The notes under the pieces: generated by a model
Told to the model about the DNA's origin: nothing
Database searches by the model: none
Seen by the model: the letters and a program-made list of their open reading frames with translations, nothing else
Shown here: positions 33,812 through 42,751 of the stretch, piece after piece
How the letters are laid out: every line of letters begins with the position of its first letter
Numbering within the stretch: position 1 is the stretch's first letter
Position numbers and translations under genes: made by a program
NCBI GenBank assembly: GCA_021324015.1
Contig: JAJPJX010000159.1
Location: 1 to 64,000 of the forward strand
DNA from: Solibacteraceae bacterium
Lineage (GTDB): Bacteria > Acidobacteriota > Terriglobia > Bryobacterales > Bryobacteraceae
DNA: 64,000 nt
Reading direction: 5' to 3'

Positions 33812-35064
33812 CAAGCGAGTTCCCGAACGGCGGCCACCACGCGGTCAATCTCCTCGAGGGAATTGTAGATTTGCGGCGAGAGGCGCAGGCCCTCGGAATC
33901 GCCCGATCCGGTCATGGCGATGGCCAGGCGATGGTGCGTCCACAACTGGTTGTAGGCCTCCTGCGTCGAGCGGCTCTTCAGCCGGAACTTGATCACGCCG
34001 CCGGAAAGCTCGGGCTCGAGATTGGTCTTCATCTGCACCTGCGGGATTTTGACTAATTCCTGCTTGGCGTGCGTGGCAAGCTCGCGCATGCGGGCCTCCA
34101 CCCTGGGCATGCCAATCAGGTTGGCGAAATCCACTGCGGCTTCGAGCGCCACTACGCGCGGATCGTCTCGCTGTCCGAAGACCTCGAATTTGCGGGCGCC
34201 TTTCAGGTGGTCGGACCAGCCGGCGGTGACGATGGACGGCCAGAGTTGCGGGATGCGCTCCGCGCGCACGTACAGAATCCCAGCCTCGAGCGGGCCCATG
34301 AGCCACTTGTGCGCACTGGTGGAGTAAGAATCGCAGCCGATTTCCTGAAGGTTGACATCCAGTGCGCCGAAGGTCTGGGCGCCATCCAGGTGCACGTAGA
34401 AGCCCCGCCTGCGGGCCAGTTCGACGATCTCTTTGGCCGGGTACAGGATGCCGGTGGTGTTGGTCACGTGGGTGATGCCGATCACCCGCGTGCGCGGCGT
34501 AATGGCCCGTTCGAAGGCGGAAATCAGCGCCTCTTTGCCCGGCGCCGGAATAGGCACCGGCAGGCTCTTCACCACAAACCCGTCGCGGCGCGCGCGCACT
34601 TTCCAGGAGTCGTTGTTCGACGGGTGATTGTGGTCGGTGATGAGAACTTCGTCGCTGGGCTTCAGATCGATGCCCTTGACGATGATATTGCTTCCCTCGC
34701 TGGTGTTGCGGGTGATGGCGATTTCGTCGGCCGAAACGCGCAGCATGCCGGCCAGCTTGGTGCGGAGCGACTCGCGCATAGGCACGTACTTGTCGCGGTT
34801 CTGGAACGAAGGGTTGGCATGAAAATCCCGCAGGTACTCGAAATGCCGGTCCAGCACCGGACGCGAGGCCGGGCACACGTTGGCGGCGTTCATGTAGATG
34901 AGGTTTTCTTCCAGCGGGAACTGGCGTTTCACCAATTGCCAGTAGGATTCGTCGGCGGCGCCGGGCAGGCGCGCCGCGGCGGCGTGGAGCGCGGTGGAAA
35001 AGGCGGTCCAGCTTGCGGGCAGGGCGGCTGCCGCGCGCAGGAAATCGCGGCGACTGGAACTCAT
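33811..35064 (-). CDS. Tat-exported class V aminotransferase-fold PLP enzyme
   Basis: A 417-residue PLP-dependent enzyme with a twin-arginine leader ([17 protein letters not shown]). The fold is the class V aminotransferase/cysteine desulfurase type: [13 protein letters not shown] holds the phosphate-binding region, HLDGAQ carries the pyridine-binding Asp227, and [11 protein letters not shown] holds the Schiff-base Lys253. The sequence style is close to isopenicillin-N epimerase-like proteins. An exported PLP enzyme must fold with cofactor before Tat transport, which fits the leader. The reaction (epimerase, lyase or desulfurase) cannot be fixed from sequence. Confidence 0.82.
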   Translation of the reverse strand: MSSSRRDFLRAAAALPASWTAFSTALHAAAARLPGAADESYWQLVKRQFPLEENLIYMNAANVCPASRPVLDRHFEYLRDFHANPSFQNRDKYVPMRESLRTKLAGMLRVSADEIAITRNTSEGSNIIVKGIDLKPSDEVLITDHNHPSNNDSWKVRARRDGFVVKSLPVPIPAPGKEALISAFERAITPRTRVIGITHVTNTTGILYPAKEIVELARRRGFYVHLDGAQTFGALDVNLQEIGCDSYSTSAHKWLMGPLEAGILYVRAERIPQLWPSIVTAGWSDHLKGARKFEVFGQRDDPRVVALEAAVDFANLIGMPRVEARMRELATHAKQELVKIPQVQMKTNLEPELSGGVIKFRLKSRSTQEAYNQLWTHHRLAIAMTGSGDSEGLRLSPQIYNSLEEIDRVVAAVRELA

Positions 35065-35145
35065 GGGAACCGATTGTACTAGAAAACCGTCTCGGTGGCC
35101 GGAGCCCTAAGCGCCCCGAAAGCCGCGGGTGGCCGCCCGCAGATG

Positions 35146-36075
35146 TCAGCTCTTGCGAGGCTGTTCGGTCAGAGTGATCGGTTCGCTCAACCGGAACTGG
35201 ATCCGGGTTTCCGTGGGGAGCACAGCGGGTTTGCCGCGGGTCAACACAACGTCGCCGGCGCCGGCCGCTCCGCCCACGCCCGCGCCGATGGCGGCGCCTT
35301 TGCCGCCCCCCGCGATGGCTCCGATGATGGCCCCCAGGGCCGCACCGCCGCCCACCTTGGCGGCGTCGGTCCCGTGCGACGCCTGACCCTGCTTGGTGAA
35401 GGTGTCGGTCTTAATTGCCACTTTTTGGCCGTCGGAGGTGTGCAGGCGGGTAAGCACCACACCCAGGGAAGACAGGCCCTTGACCCGCCCGGCTTTCTCC
35501 GATTCCACCACACGTCCTTCCACCCGCGCTCCGCGCTCGGCAATCACAAAGCCGTCCGCCACGAGAGGGGCATCCAGCGTGCCCGTGAACGTATCTCCGG
35601 GTTGGTTCCGGTCGCTGGAAAGCCCCTCGATCAGACGCACGGAAAGGATGGTGCCGGCGCTGAGGGTCACCGTGGGTGCCGGAGGGGGCGGGGGAGGCGG
35701 CGTGGCTTCGGCGGGCGCCGGCTCCGGCGTCTTGGCGGGCTCTGCGGGCGCGGCTGGAGCGGTGGGCTGGGCCGGCGGCGCGGAAGCGCCAGCCGGGGGC
35801 TGATTCTGCGCTACGGTCTCCGGCTCAGGTTTGGGCGCGGCCTTGTGGCGCCGCACGGCAGCTTTCTTCTCTGCCTCCTTTTCCGGGAACGGCGATGGCG
35901 CGGACTCCGCTACCGGGGCGGGAGCCGCTGCGGCCGGCGCGGTGGCCGGTGCGGCAGCCGGAGCCGGCGCGGGCGCCGTGACTGGAGCGGCCGCAGGCCG
36001 CTGCGCCATCTTCATGATCACGGCTCCTCCGAGGGCGCCTGCGATCACCAGAAGTCCCACGTGCAGAGGTTTCAT
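35146..36075 (-). CDS. Envelope protein with Ala/Pro linker and glycine zipper
   Basis: A 309-residue protein from ATG 36075 (an in-frame start at 36111 is less likely). An N-terminal hydrophobic segment ([19 protein letters not shown]) serves as a signal or anchor. A long Ala/Pro linker with a Glu/Lys patch spans about 25-135. Next comes a beta-rich domain ([52 protein letters not shown]) and a glycine zipper at about 245-285 ([20 protein letters not shown]), and a closing beta strand. The layout resembles periplasm-spanning or outer membrane-associated proteins. The function is unknown. Confidence 0.65.
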   Translation of the reverse strand: MKPLHVGLLVIAGALGGAVIMKMAQRPAAAPVTAPAPAPAAAPATAPAAAAPAPVAESAPSPFPEKEAEKKAAVRRHKAAPKPEPETVAQNQPPAGASAPPAQPTAPAAPAEPAKTPEPAPAEATPPPPPPPAPTVTLSAGTILSVRLIEGLSSDRNQPGDTFTGTLDAPLVADGFVIAERGARVEGRVVESEKAGRVKGLSSLGVVLTRLHTSDGQKVAIKTDTFTKQGQASHGTDAAKVGGGAALGAIIGAIAGGGKGAAIGAGVGGAAGAGDVVLTRGKPAVLPTETRIQFRLSEPITLTEQPRKS

Positions 36076-36165
36076 CTCGTTCGCTCTCCTCTTCTCGTTC
36101 GGACGAACCACCGGGCTGTTTCGTTTCCCCGATGTTTCCCGGTAATATGAAGAAATATATAGGAA

Positions 36166-37176
36166 ATGATCGAATTCCCCAAGAGCTTCGCCATTGGCCC
36201 GGTCGAGATTGCCCCCGCCACCGTGCTGGCCCCCATGGCCGGCGTGACGGACACCGTCTTCCGGCGTTTCATCCGCGGCTTGGGCGGGTGCGGGCTGATC
36301 ATGACCGAGTTCACCAGTTCACACGGCGTCCGGGCTTCCCTGGGAGCCAGGAAGCCGCCGCGGACCTTGAAGTACCTGGCTTTTGAGCCGGACGAGCACC
36401 CCATCTCGGCGCAGTTGTTCGGCGCCGATCCCGAGGTGATGGCTGATGCCGCGCGGGTGTGCCAGGACCTGGGGTTTGACATCCTGGATCTGAACTTCGG
36501 TTGCCCGGTCAACAAGGTCGTAAAGTGCAACGGCGGGTCCGGCCTGCTGCGGGATCTGCCCTTGGTGGAGCGCCTGCTGCGCGCCGTGCGGGCGGCCATT
36601 TCTATTCCCTGCACCATCAAGTTCCGGGCGGGCTGGAACGATCGGGAACTGGTGGCCGTAAAGGTGGCCCGCCTGGCGGAGGACTGCGGCCTTCAGGCGG
36701 TGGCCTTGCACCCGCGCACCCGGGAGCAGGGGTACAGCGGCAAGGCGGACTGGCGGCGGATCGCCGAGGTAAAAGCGGCGGTTAAGATTCCGGTGATCGG
36801 CAACGGGGATATCAACACCCCCGAGGATGCCGTCCGCATGGTGCGCGAAACGGGCTGCGATGCCGTCATGATTGGCCGCGCGGCGTCTTCCAACCCCTGG
36901 ATCTTCCGCCAGATCCAGCAGTACCTGGCCCAGGGGATGTACGATCAGCCCACCGACGGGGACCGCTATCGGATGATGCGCACTTACTACGCCATGCTGG
37001 CCGAGCGGCAGGAAGCCGATACCGCCGGCAAGATGAAGCAGTTCGCCACGTACTTCACGCACGGGGTGACGCACGGCGCCCGGCTGCGCGCTGAAATCTA
37101 TCATGCCTCCGAGCCCGGGCAGATCCTCGATCTGGTGGATGCCTTCTTCAGCCGGGACCGCGAGGCCGCCGCTTGA
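36166..37176 (+). CDS. dusB: tRNA-dihydrouridine synthase, DusB family
   Basis: A 336-residue flavoenzyme that reduces uridine to dihydrouridine in tRNA. The TIM-barrel opening VLAPMAGVTDTVFRRFIRG, the active-site loop DLNFGCPVNKVVKCNGGSG with the conserved catalytic Cys, the TIKFRAGWN and LHPRTREQGYSGKADW segments, and GRAASSNPWIFRQI all fit. The C-terminal helical tRNA-binding domain follows. The stop overlaps the TTG start of rnhA, so both are translated from one message. Confidence 0.93.
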   Translation: MIEFPKSFAIGPVEIAPATVLAPMAGVTDTVFRRFIRGLGGCGLIMTEFTSSHGVRASLGARKPPRTLKYLAFEPDEHPISAQLFGADPEVMADAARVCQDLGFDILDLNFGCPVNKVVKCNGGSGLLRDLPLVERLLRAVRAAISIPCTIKFRAGWNDRELVAVKVARLAEDCGLQAVALHPRTREQGYSGKADWRRIAEVKAAVKIPVIGNGDINTPEDAVRMVRETGCDAVMIGRAASSNPWIFRQIQQYLAQGMYDQPTDGDRYRMMRTYYAMLAERQEADTAGKMKQFATYFTHGVTHGARLRAEIYHASEPGQILDLVDAFFSRDREAAA

Positions 37177-37616
37177 AGAAAGTCCTGTTGATCACGGACG
37201 GCTCCTGCAAAGGCAACCCCGGACGCGGCGGCTGGGCCTGCATCCTGCGCTTCAACGAGCACAAGAAGGAAATCTACGGCAGCGCGCCGCACACCACCAA
37301 CAACCGCATGGAGCTGACGGCGGCCATCGAGGGACTGAAGGCTCTCCACGAGCCCTGCGAAGTCGAGGTGGTGACGGACTCCGAGTACCTGAAAAAGGGC
37401 ATCACCACCTGGATTCACAACTGGAAGCGCCGCCACTGGCTGACCGCCGAAAAGAAGCCCGTGGTCAACCAGGACCTCTGGCAGGAACTCGATCAGTTGT
37501 CCTCGCGCCACAAGGTCGCCTGGAGCTGGACCAAGGGACACGCCTCGCACGCGGACAACAACCGCTGCGACGAACTGGCGCAAGCCGCGGCAGAGCGGCA
37601 GATTTCGAAGCGCTGA
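37173..37616 (+). CDS. rnhA: Ribonuclease HI
   Basis: A 147-residue ribonuclease H that cleaves RNA in RNA-DNA hybrids. The start is TTG 37173, overlapping the dusB TGA; no other start fits the conserved first strand (KKVLLITDGSCKGNPGRGGW). The four metal-binding acids are present: Asp9, Glu47 (NNRMELTAA), Asp69 (VVTDSEYL) and Asp133 (RCDELA), with the flexible His in KGHASHAD. The basic handle region (HNWKRRHWL) is present, so it is the E. coli-like type. The coupling to dusB is a plain operon link. Confidence 0.95.
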   Translation: MKKVLLITDGSCKGNPGRGGWACILRFNEHKKEIYGSAPHTTNNRMELTAAIEGLKALHEPCEVEVVTDSEYLKKGITTWIHNWKRRHWLTAEKKPVVNQDLWQELDQLSSRHKVAWSWTKGHASHADNNRCDELAQAAAERQISKR

Positions 37617-37662
37617 GAAAGCACGAGCCGGCCGCCACACCAGGCCGGATTCCCGCGGCGCC

Positions 37663-38355
37663 TCAGGCCTCCCGCCCGTACACCGGGATGGCGGCGCCGG
37701 TGATTTGCGCTGCAGCGTCCGAGACCAGGAACACAGCAAGCTGCGCCACGTCCTCCGGCGGCACCCACCGCGAGGCGTCGGCGCGCGGATCCGCCTTGCG
37801 GTTGGCCTCCGTGTTCATGGTCCCCGGCAAGATGGTGTTGGCCGTGATGCCCGCATCCTGGTTTTCCAGGGCGGCGCTGCGTACCAACGAGAGGAGGGCA
37901 GCTTTCGAAGCCGCATAGGCTGCGATGTTGGCCGCCGGTTCAACGGCCGCGCGGCTGGCGACCGCCACGATGCGCCCGCCTCCCGCCGCCCGCATGTGCG
38001 GGATTACCGCGCGGAAAGTGTTCACAGCGGCCCGCAGGTTCAAGCTCAACATCCGCTCCCAGATGTCGTCGCCGGTCTCCGGAATCGGCTGTCCGCCGGC
38101 AAATCCCCCCATCACGTGGATCAAGGCATCCACTCTCCGGAATCGCCGCACCACCTGTTCGGCAAGCCGGCGAGCCGCGGCGAGATCCGTCAGATCCGCC
38201 GGCATCGCCGCAAACCTGGGGTTCGGAAAGTCGTCCGGGCTAATCGACCGGGACACGCCAGCCACCGTATCGCCTGCCGCCAGAAACGCCTGTGTCACGA
38301 AGCTGCCCAGCCCACCCTTGGCCCCAGTGATGAGCACCACTCGCTGTCCGTGCAT
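37663..38355 (-). CDS. Short-chain dehydrogenase/reductase (SDR)
   Basis: A 230-residue NAD(P)-dependent oxidoreductase from ATG 38355; a longer frame reaching 38685 would add an unrelated Arg/Pro-rich stretch and is rejected. The nucleotide-binding TGAKGGLG (Gly11, Gly15, Gly17), the ADLTDLAA acidic segment, Ser134 and the YxxxK pair Tyr147/Lys151 in AAYAASKAALL are all present. Classical SDRs reduce or oxidise sugars, steroids or fatty acyl groups; the substrate is not predictable. It converges with rnhA; a 6-bp stem (37628-37648) lies between them. Confidence 0.88.
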   Translation of the reverse strand: MHGQRVVLITGAKGGLGSFVTQAFLAAGDTVAGVSRSISPDDFPNPRFAAMPADLTDLAAARRLAEQVVRRFRRVDALIHVMGGFAGGQPIPETGDDIWERMLSLNLRAAVNTFRAVIPHMRAAGGGRIVAVASRAAVEPAANIAAYAASKAALLSLVRSAALENQDAGITANTILPGTMNTEANRKADPRADASRWVPPEDVAQLAVFLVSDAAAQITGAAIPVYGREA

Positions 38356-38455
38356 GGAACCTACTTTACTCTCCTGCAGACTACAACACCCGGAACTGGC
38401 GCGAAGTCTCACTCCGCCGTGGGGGGGGCCGGGCTGCCAAATCAGTGGAGGTTCC

Positions 38456-38565
38456 TCAGTACGGCCACCTCCACGCCACGATTTCGGGCTTGTCGATGCC
38501 GTGCTCATAGGCGTAATTCCGGCAATCGATCTGCATATCCCGGAACCGTTCCTTGGCGTGAGCAG
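38456..38565 (-). pseudogene. xfp: Phosphoketolase 3' remnant
   Basis: Only the last 35 or so codons survive. The frame (KERFRDMQIDCRNYAYEHG, then DKPEIVAWRWPY and stop) matches the C-terminal end of xylulose-5-phosphate/fructose-6-phosphate phosphoketolases, which typically ends in an HG-x-D-x-PE-x-x-x-W-x-WP pattern. The other roughly 750 codons are absent. It follows a transaldolase remnant on the same strand. Assignment is from memory of the family end, without a search. Confidence 0.6.
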
Positions 38566-38582
38566 GGACGGATGGCGGCCTC

Positions 38583-38892
38583 TTACAGGCTGGGGCGCCC
38601 GGCGCGGGTGTAGAGATCCTTCTCCGCGCGCAGCGTGCTGTCCGCATCGTAGGCAAGCAGGGGCGAGGCTTCCAGCGGCACCCAAGCGTCTACTTTGTTC
38701 GTCCGGTCGAGGATGGGCCGAAAGTGACCGGCCCGCGTGATGTCTTCAAGCGCCAAATCGAAGAACGGCGCCTCGCCGGACTCGCCGCGGGCCAGCTCCT
38801 CGCGAATCACGGCATCATACGCAGGGCCGTTGCGGATGACCCGTTCGAGGATCGGGGGTTCGAGGTGAGCGCGGTCACCGACAGAGATGGGC
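38583..38892 (-). pseudogene. tal: Transaldolase remnant with a frameshift
   Basis: About 100 codons of a transaldolase (tal or the transaldolase half of tal-pgi) remain. The N-terminal piece VTALTSNP changes frame at a run of five C (38854-38858 on the forward numbering); restoring one base gives PPILERVIRNG directly after it. The second piece carries FFDLALEDITRAGHFRPI, VPLEASPLLAYDADST and stops after RAGRPSL, just before the catalytic-lysine strand (normally IKIP). The rest of the gene is missing. It abuts glycogen phosphorylase and phosphoketolase remnants. Confidence 0.65.
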
Positions 38893-39116
38893 CTCGTCCA
38901 GCAGAATGCGCGTTAGTGCGGGCGCCGCGAGGGCCGGGTGCGTGTCGTTGAGCTGGATCACGGCTTGTTCCGGGAAAATGCTCCAAGCGGTATTGGTGAC
39001 GTTGTTGGCGAGGGACCGCCCGATGAGGAACTCCATCGAGAGGTAGCAAACCGGTTTCGCGTTGCTGCGCTAGTGGACCTTCCGGTGGGCAGTCAGGACC
39101 TGTGAGGCCTCCGGTC
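38881..39116 (-). pseudogene. glgP: Glycogen phosphorylase remnant with internal deletion and stop
   Basis: Two blocks of glycogen/starch phosphorylase are fused. [19 protein letters not shown] is the conserved block near residue 80 of the intact enzyme, and [15 protein letters not shown] through [10 protein letters not shown] is the block more than 200 residues further on; the sequence between them is deleted. A TAG (39070-39072) interrupts the frame ahead of the first block. The gene normally encodes about 800 residues. The end joins directly to the transaldolase remnant. Confidence 0.68.
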
Positions 39117-39220
39117 CGAAGTGAAGGTCATCGTCAGCAAGCAGACCTATACACGGTTGACGGTCGGCGTCTTTTCTGTCACGCCGCCGGACTGGCCAAG
39201 CGGTTGCGCAGGTCCTCAGC

Positions 39221-40702
39221 TCACCACGTACCCATGCGAAGCACCAGGCCCGAGGACAGCTTCACCGTGTCGGAAAAGCTTCGCCCCCAGAGAGGCGAGG
39301 TCCAGGAGTGCCGGTAGGAGAGCTCGGCGACCTGGAGGGTTAGTGCGGCGTTGAGTCTATAGCTGACGCCCCCGCCGCTGCTCAGGGCAATGCCATTGGC
39401 GGCGATTTCGTCGGTGTACTCGGAATGGCTGGGCGGCTGCGCTTGCGGGTTCCGCGCCGCGGCCGCCTCCAGGAGCTTCTTCCTTTGTGGGTACATGCGC
39501 TCCTCGGTGAGCTTGTTCCCGCCAACCAGGAGTTGTAGGCTGGCGCTCCACCGGCCCCAGTCACGGGTACGAAAGCGCGGTCCGGCCATGTAGGTGAGGG
39601 AGTCGCCGCTGAGATTCTCCCCCAGGCCCAGCATCTTGCAGCCGCCTACATCGACTACCATTTGCCAGGCAGGGGAAATCCGGAACGCAGCCGTGCCTGC
39701 CCCACCCAGGCAGAGAACCTTATCGCCGCTCAAGAATCTCTCGGGCTGGAAGGTGATCGAGGCTTCGAAAGGCGCCGGCCCCGCCACGTCCCGGTTATGC
39801 GGCGCGAGACGCTCTCGCGAGGATGTGACCAAGCCTCGCCGGTCCGCAGGCAGGAACGACATGATGCCCGCGCGGTTCCGGCGATTCCACGGCGCGCTGC
39901 CTTGCAGGACGTTGGCCATGGTGCGGCCGGGATTCAGCGCCGATCGCGCCACGAGCCGAAAGAAGCGGTTGCCGGTGGCTCCTTCGACGCGCTCGATGAC
40001 ATATCTGTCCAGTGCATCCTCGGCAACAATCCAACCCAGACCCACGACCGGGGTGACCACATGGTCCACGAAACCCTGCTGAGGAAACTGGGCCTGGATG
40101 GCGCCGATGGAGGCCTCGCTGAAGGTGCCAATCTCAAATTGCTCGCTGTACGCCCAAGTGAATGCCGCAGCCCGCAACCGGCTTCGCCAATACAACCGGT
40201 CTCTGCCGAAAGCGACGCCTCGATAAGGCCGGTCGTTCTGGATCCAAATAAAGCCGGCCACGCTTCCCTGCATGGGATGGCCCACGTAATTGACATAAAA
40301 CTCATCGCCGTCCGCCCATCCGTGAAGATTTCCTATGGCTTTGGCGTAGTTATCGAAAAAGCTGCCCCGCAGACCGCTACGCGTGCCCGGTTCGGTCAGT
40401 AGCCGGAAGCCATGTTCGAGGGCGAGGAACCGGCCCGAGGCGCGTAGCACCCCGGCCCAGTCCACGCCACCCTCCTGAATCCCAGGCACCGACAGTATCG
40501 GTCCGGTCCGCGGAGAAGGAGAGATCGCCGCGCTCGCCCGGAATCTGTTCTCGCCCTTACCGGATGCTTTGTCCGGCGCAGGCGAATCTGAAATACTTGC
40601 GGGGCCCGGGGAGCCGGCGTTTTCCGTATCAGGTCCGTCTGCCAGCAGATCCATCTGTGCGAACAGCCTCAGCGCGACTGTCAGCAAGAGCGCAAACCGC
40701 AC
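39221..40702 (-). CDS. Outer membrane beta-barrel protein, acidobacterial conserved family
   Basis: A 493-residue protein with a signal peptide (about 1-16, ending LRLFAQ). After a low-complexity Ser/Pro segment (about 25-75), the conserved core begins (DNYAKAIGNLHGWADGDEFY, NYVGHPMQGSVAGFIWIQND, AFTWAYSEQFEIG). The second half alternates strands and ends with barrel-like strands closing at SGLVLRMGTW with a terminal Trp. The family recurs in acidobacteria, and no function is known. It is the only long intact gene inside the decay island between 38.4 and 41.8 kb. Confidence 0.65.
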   Translation of the reverse strand: MRFALLLTVALRLFAQMDLLADGPDTENAGSPGPASISDSPAPDKASGKGENRFRASAAISPSPRTGPILSVPGIQEGGVDWAGVLRASGRFLALEHGFRLLTEPGTRSGLRGSFFDNYAKAIGNLHGWADGDEFYVNYVGHPMQGSVAGFIWIQNDRPYRGVAFGRDRLYWRSRLRAAAFTWAYSEQFEIGTFSEASIGAIQAQFPQQGFVDHVVTPVVGLGWIVAEDALDRYVIERVEGATGNRFFRLVARSALNPGRTMANVLQGSAPWNRRNRAGIMSFLPADRRGLVTSSRERLAPHNRDVAGPAPFEASITFQPERFLSGDKVLCLGGAGTAAFRISPAWQMVVDVGGCKMLGLGENLSGDSLTYMAGPRFRTRDWGRWSASLQLLVGGNKLTEERMYPQRKKLLEAAAARNPQAQPPSHSEYTDEIAANGIALSSGGGVSYRLNAALTLQVAELSYRHSWTSPLWGRSFSDTVKLSSGLVLRMGTW

Positions 40703-41204
40703 GGCCTTATCCCATACTCCCCTATTCTAGGTCCTTCTCGAAATCCGCAAAATAGTACCCATCACGCGGCGGATGATCAGCTGATCCTCGATGCTGCCCA
40801 CATGCGGCAGCGGCACCTGGATGTTCAGTTCCGCCGATTGAGCCCGACGTCCTCAGTCGCATCCGGTTGCGGCGATGGACCGGCAGCCGATCCAGGATGC
40901 GGACCCGATGGCATTCACCACCTTGGGCGAGTCGCCGGTGACGCAAATCCCTATCGGCTTGGCGGAGTGATCTGCCGAACGGCCTTCCTGGGTCGGGGCC
41001 CTTTGCCCCATTCAAACTGCGGCAACAAGATGAAAGCGCTCATTGTCCGGCTCCAATTTCTTTTTTGGGGTTTCCCCTCCCCGGCGGAGACCAGGAGCCC
41101 AGGAGGGAACGGACAGGCAGGAAAAGCAGGCTGGACAACCGCGCGTGAGGCGTCCAGCCTGGCGACTCCGGCAAAGCTGCTATTCCGCGCCGAAGGGAAA
41201 GTTG
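40703..41204. other. Non-coding stretch with broken frames
   Basis: No intact gene is supported in about 500 bp. Short minus-strand frames exist (for example one with PIGICVTGDSPKVVNAIG near 40950 and one ending DGYYFADFEKDLE near 40732), each broken by stops, so this probably holds more eroded coding sequence. I could not identify the source genes. Confidence 0.4.
41127..41161. other. 10-bp perfect inverted repeat in the decay island
   Basis: CAGGCTGGAC (41127-41136) and GTCCAGCCTG (41152-41161) form a perfect stem with a 15-base loop. On the minus strand a short CTTTTCC follows. It may once have terminated the barrel gene whose remnant lies at 41205-41370. Confidence 0.35.
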
Positions 41205-41370
41205 TACCGGATAGGTGCTGATTGTGGTCTTGGAGCGAGCGGATGTTCCGCAGGCGCGTCATCATGTAGTCTAGGCCGGCGGGCCGGAAGCTGACGAGTT
41301 TGCTGATCTTGATATCGATCCCGCCACCGGTGGCCATGGCGAAGGCCGCCCGCGAAGCAAGCAGGGCGAC
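41205..41370 (-). pseudogene. C-terminal remnant of an outer membrane barrel protein
   Basis: The minus frame contains MATGGGIDIKISKLVSFRPA followed by LDYMMTRLRN and QDHNQHLS. This is the closing pattern of acidobacterial OmpA-like barrels (a GGGxD strand, a second strand with xxDYxxTR, then a loop and last strand). The last strand is disrupted and no upstream body of the gene is present. Identification rests on this pattern only. Confidence 0.45.
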
Positions 41371-41387
41371 ATACCCTTCCGTATGGG

Positions 41388-41762
41388 CTAGCCCAGGCGC
41401 CTGAACCGGTCGGAGAGGAGTTCCTCTACGGCCAATTCACCTTGCTCGTGAAATCGGAGGTGCGACGTTTTCCTCGGCTGATGCGGAATGTCATACTGCT
41501 GCGGGACACCCAGGGATTGCCAACGCGCGATGTGACAGAGCAACTGGGCATCACAGTCCCGGCGGCGAAGTCCCGCCTGGTGCGCGCCCGCGCGGACATG
41601 CGGCGGCGCATGACGCACCACAACCGAGGCGTTCGCGGCACGTCTCCCCTGTCCCGAACGGCGGTGCCGCTGAAATCGTGTAGGCCGGCGCTGCGCGGCG
41701 CAGGCGGCTTACCCGTCTGCGCAAACTGCCGGACTACTCGACACACGCTTCTGATATCTTGA
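41388..41762 (+). pseudogene. ECF sigma factor region-4 remnant
   Basis: The frame keeps only the sigma-70 region 4 helix-turn-helix: EVRRFPRLMRNVILLRDTQG, then DVTEQLGITVPAAKSRLVRA. Region 2 is absent upstream, where the sequence is unrelated. Conserved similarity stops near 41640 and the rest runs on as random-looking sequence to a stop at 41762. A regulator lacking region 2 cannot direct transcription, so this is a remnant. Confidence 0.6.
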
Positions 41763-41766
41763 AGCC

Positions 41767-42717
41767 ATGTTTGCCGGAGCGGGTCCTGTGCTCTTTGCGA
41801 TGCTCACCGGGGCCTGTGCGTGGGCTGTCGCTGCCGGTGATGGCGGGCCGGAAACACAGCCCAGGGTGGCGATTGCCCCACGCCGTCCCGAGTCCGCAAG
41901 CCAGAGCGCGCTGTCCAATCTCCGGCTCAACGTGAGGATGGTGCTTGTCCCGGTGACCGTGACCGACCCGCTGGACCGGCCCGTTACGACTCTCTCGCGG
42001 GACAGCTTCCGCATTCTGGAGGACGGGGTAGAGCAGACGATTGCTTCGTTTTCCCAAGAGGACGCGCCGGTTTCGCTGGGCTTGCTCTTCGATACCAGCG
42101 GCAGCATGAAGAACCGGCTGGCCGCTTCGGTGGAGGCTCTCCGGCTCATCTTTCAGACGACCCTGCCGGGCGACGAATTCTTTGTGGTTCAGTTCAGCGA
42201 CCGGGCGCGCCTTTTGGGAGGCTTCACGGCGCAGCCGGAGGAAATTCATTACCGGCTCGGCGCCATGGAAGCCAAAGGTTGGACCGCGCTCCTGGACGCC
42301 ATCGTGCTGGGTACACACCAGATGAGGTCCGCCAGGAACCAACGGCGCGCGCTTCTGATTCTCTCCGACGGCAACGACAACAACAGCAGGTTCAGCGGGT
42401 CAGAGGTGCGCAACATCGTCATCGAGGGAGACCTCCGGATCTTCGGGGTCAACCTTTTTCAGCGATCCAAGCTCCTGCAACAGCTCGCCGAGGAAACCGG
42501 GGGCGAGGTCCTCGTGGCACAAAACCTGAACGATCTGCCCGATCTGATGGAACGGCTGAGCCGCAACCTTCGCACGCAGTATCTGCTGGGGTACTCGACC
42601 CATAACCCGCACAATGACGGCAAATACCGCAAAGTGAAAATCGAAGTGTTACCGCCGCCTGGCTTTCCGCGGTTGCACGCCTCGTGGCGCCGCGGCTACT
42701 ACGCTCCGATCGAATAA
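41767..42717 (+). CDS. VWFA-domain protein, acidobacterial TIGR03436 type
   Basis: A 316-residue protein with an N-terminal hydrophobic segment (VLFAMLTGACAWAVAAG). Residues about 52-98 form the beta-sandwich preceding the VWA domain (VRMVLVPVTVTDPLDRPV, FRILEDGVEQTIASF). The VWA domain has an intact MIDAS start, LLFDTSGSMKN (Asp109, Ser111, Ser113), and further residues in GWTALLDAI and ILSDGNDN. The C-terminal RTQYLLGYSTHNP and RRGYYAP are hallmarks of the TIGR03436 family, abundant in Solibacter-type genomes. It is presumed to be an envelope protein-interaction module. It follows the sigma remnant by four bases. Confidence 0.82.
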   Translation: MFAGAGPVLFAMLTGACAWAVAAGDGGPETQPRVAIAPRRPESASQSALSNLRLNVRMVLVPVTVTDPLDRPVTTLSRDSFRILEDGVEQTIASFSQEDAPVSLGLLFDTSGSMKNRLAASVEALRLIFQTTLPGDEFFVVQFSDRARLLGGFTAQPEEIHYRLGAMEAKGWTALLDAIVLGTHQMRSARNQRRALLILSDGNDNNSRFSGSEVRNIVIEGDLRIFGVNLFQRSKLLQQLAEETGGEVLVAQNLNDLPDLMERLSRNLRTQYLLGYSTHNPHNDGKYRKVKIEVLPPPGFPRLHASWRRGYYAPIE

Positions 42718-42751
42718 GCCAGATAATTCAAGATAAACAAACCCTGTGTGA

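Noticed and set aside
40722-41015. Possible P-type ATPase or other gene from the string TGDSPKVVNAIG
   Set aside because: A TGD motif alone is not enough; frames on both sides are broken and no second motif was found.
41127-41161. Inverted repeat as a rho-independent terminator
   Set aside because: No run of T on the plus strand and only a short one on the minus strand, with no intact gene upstream on that strand.
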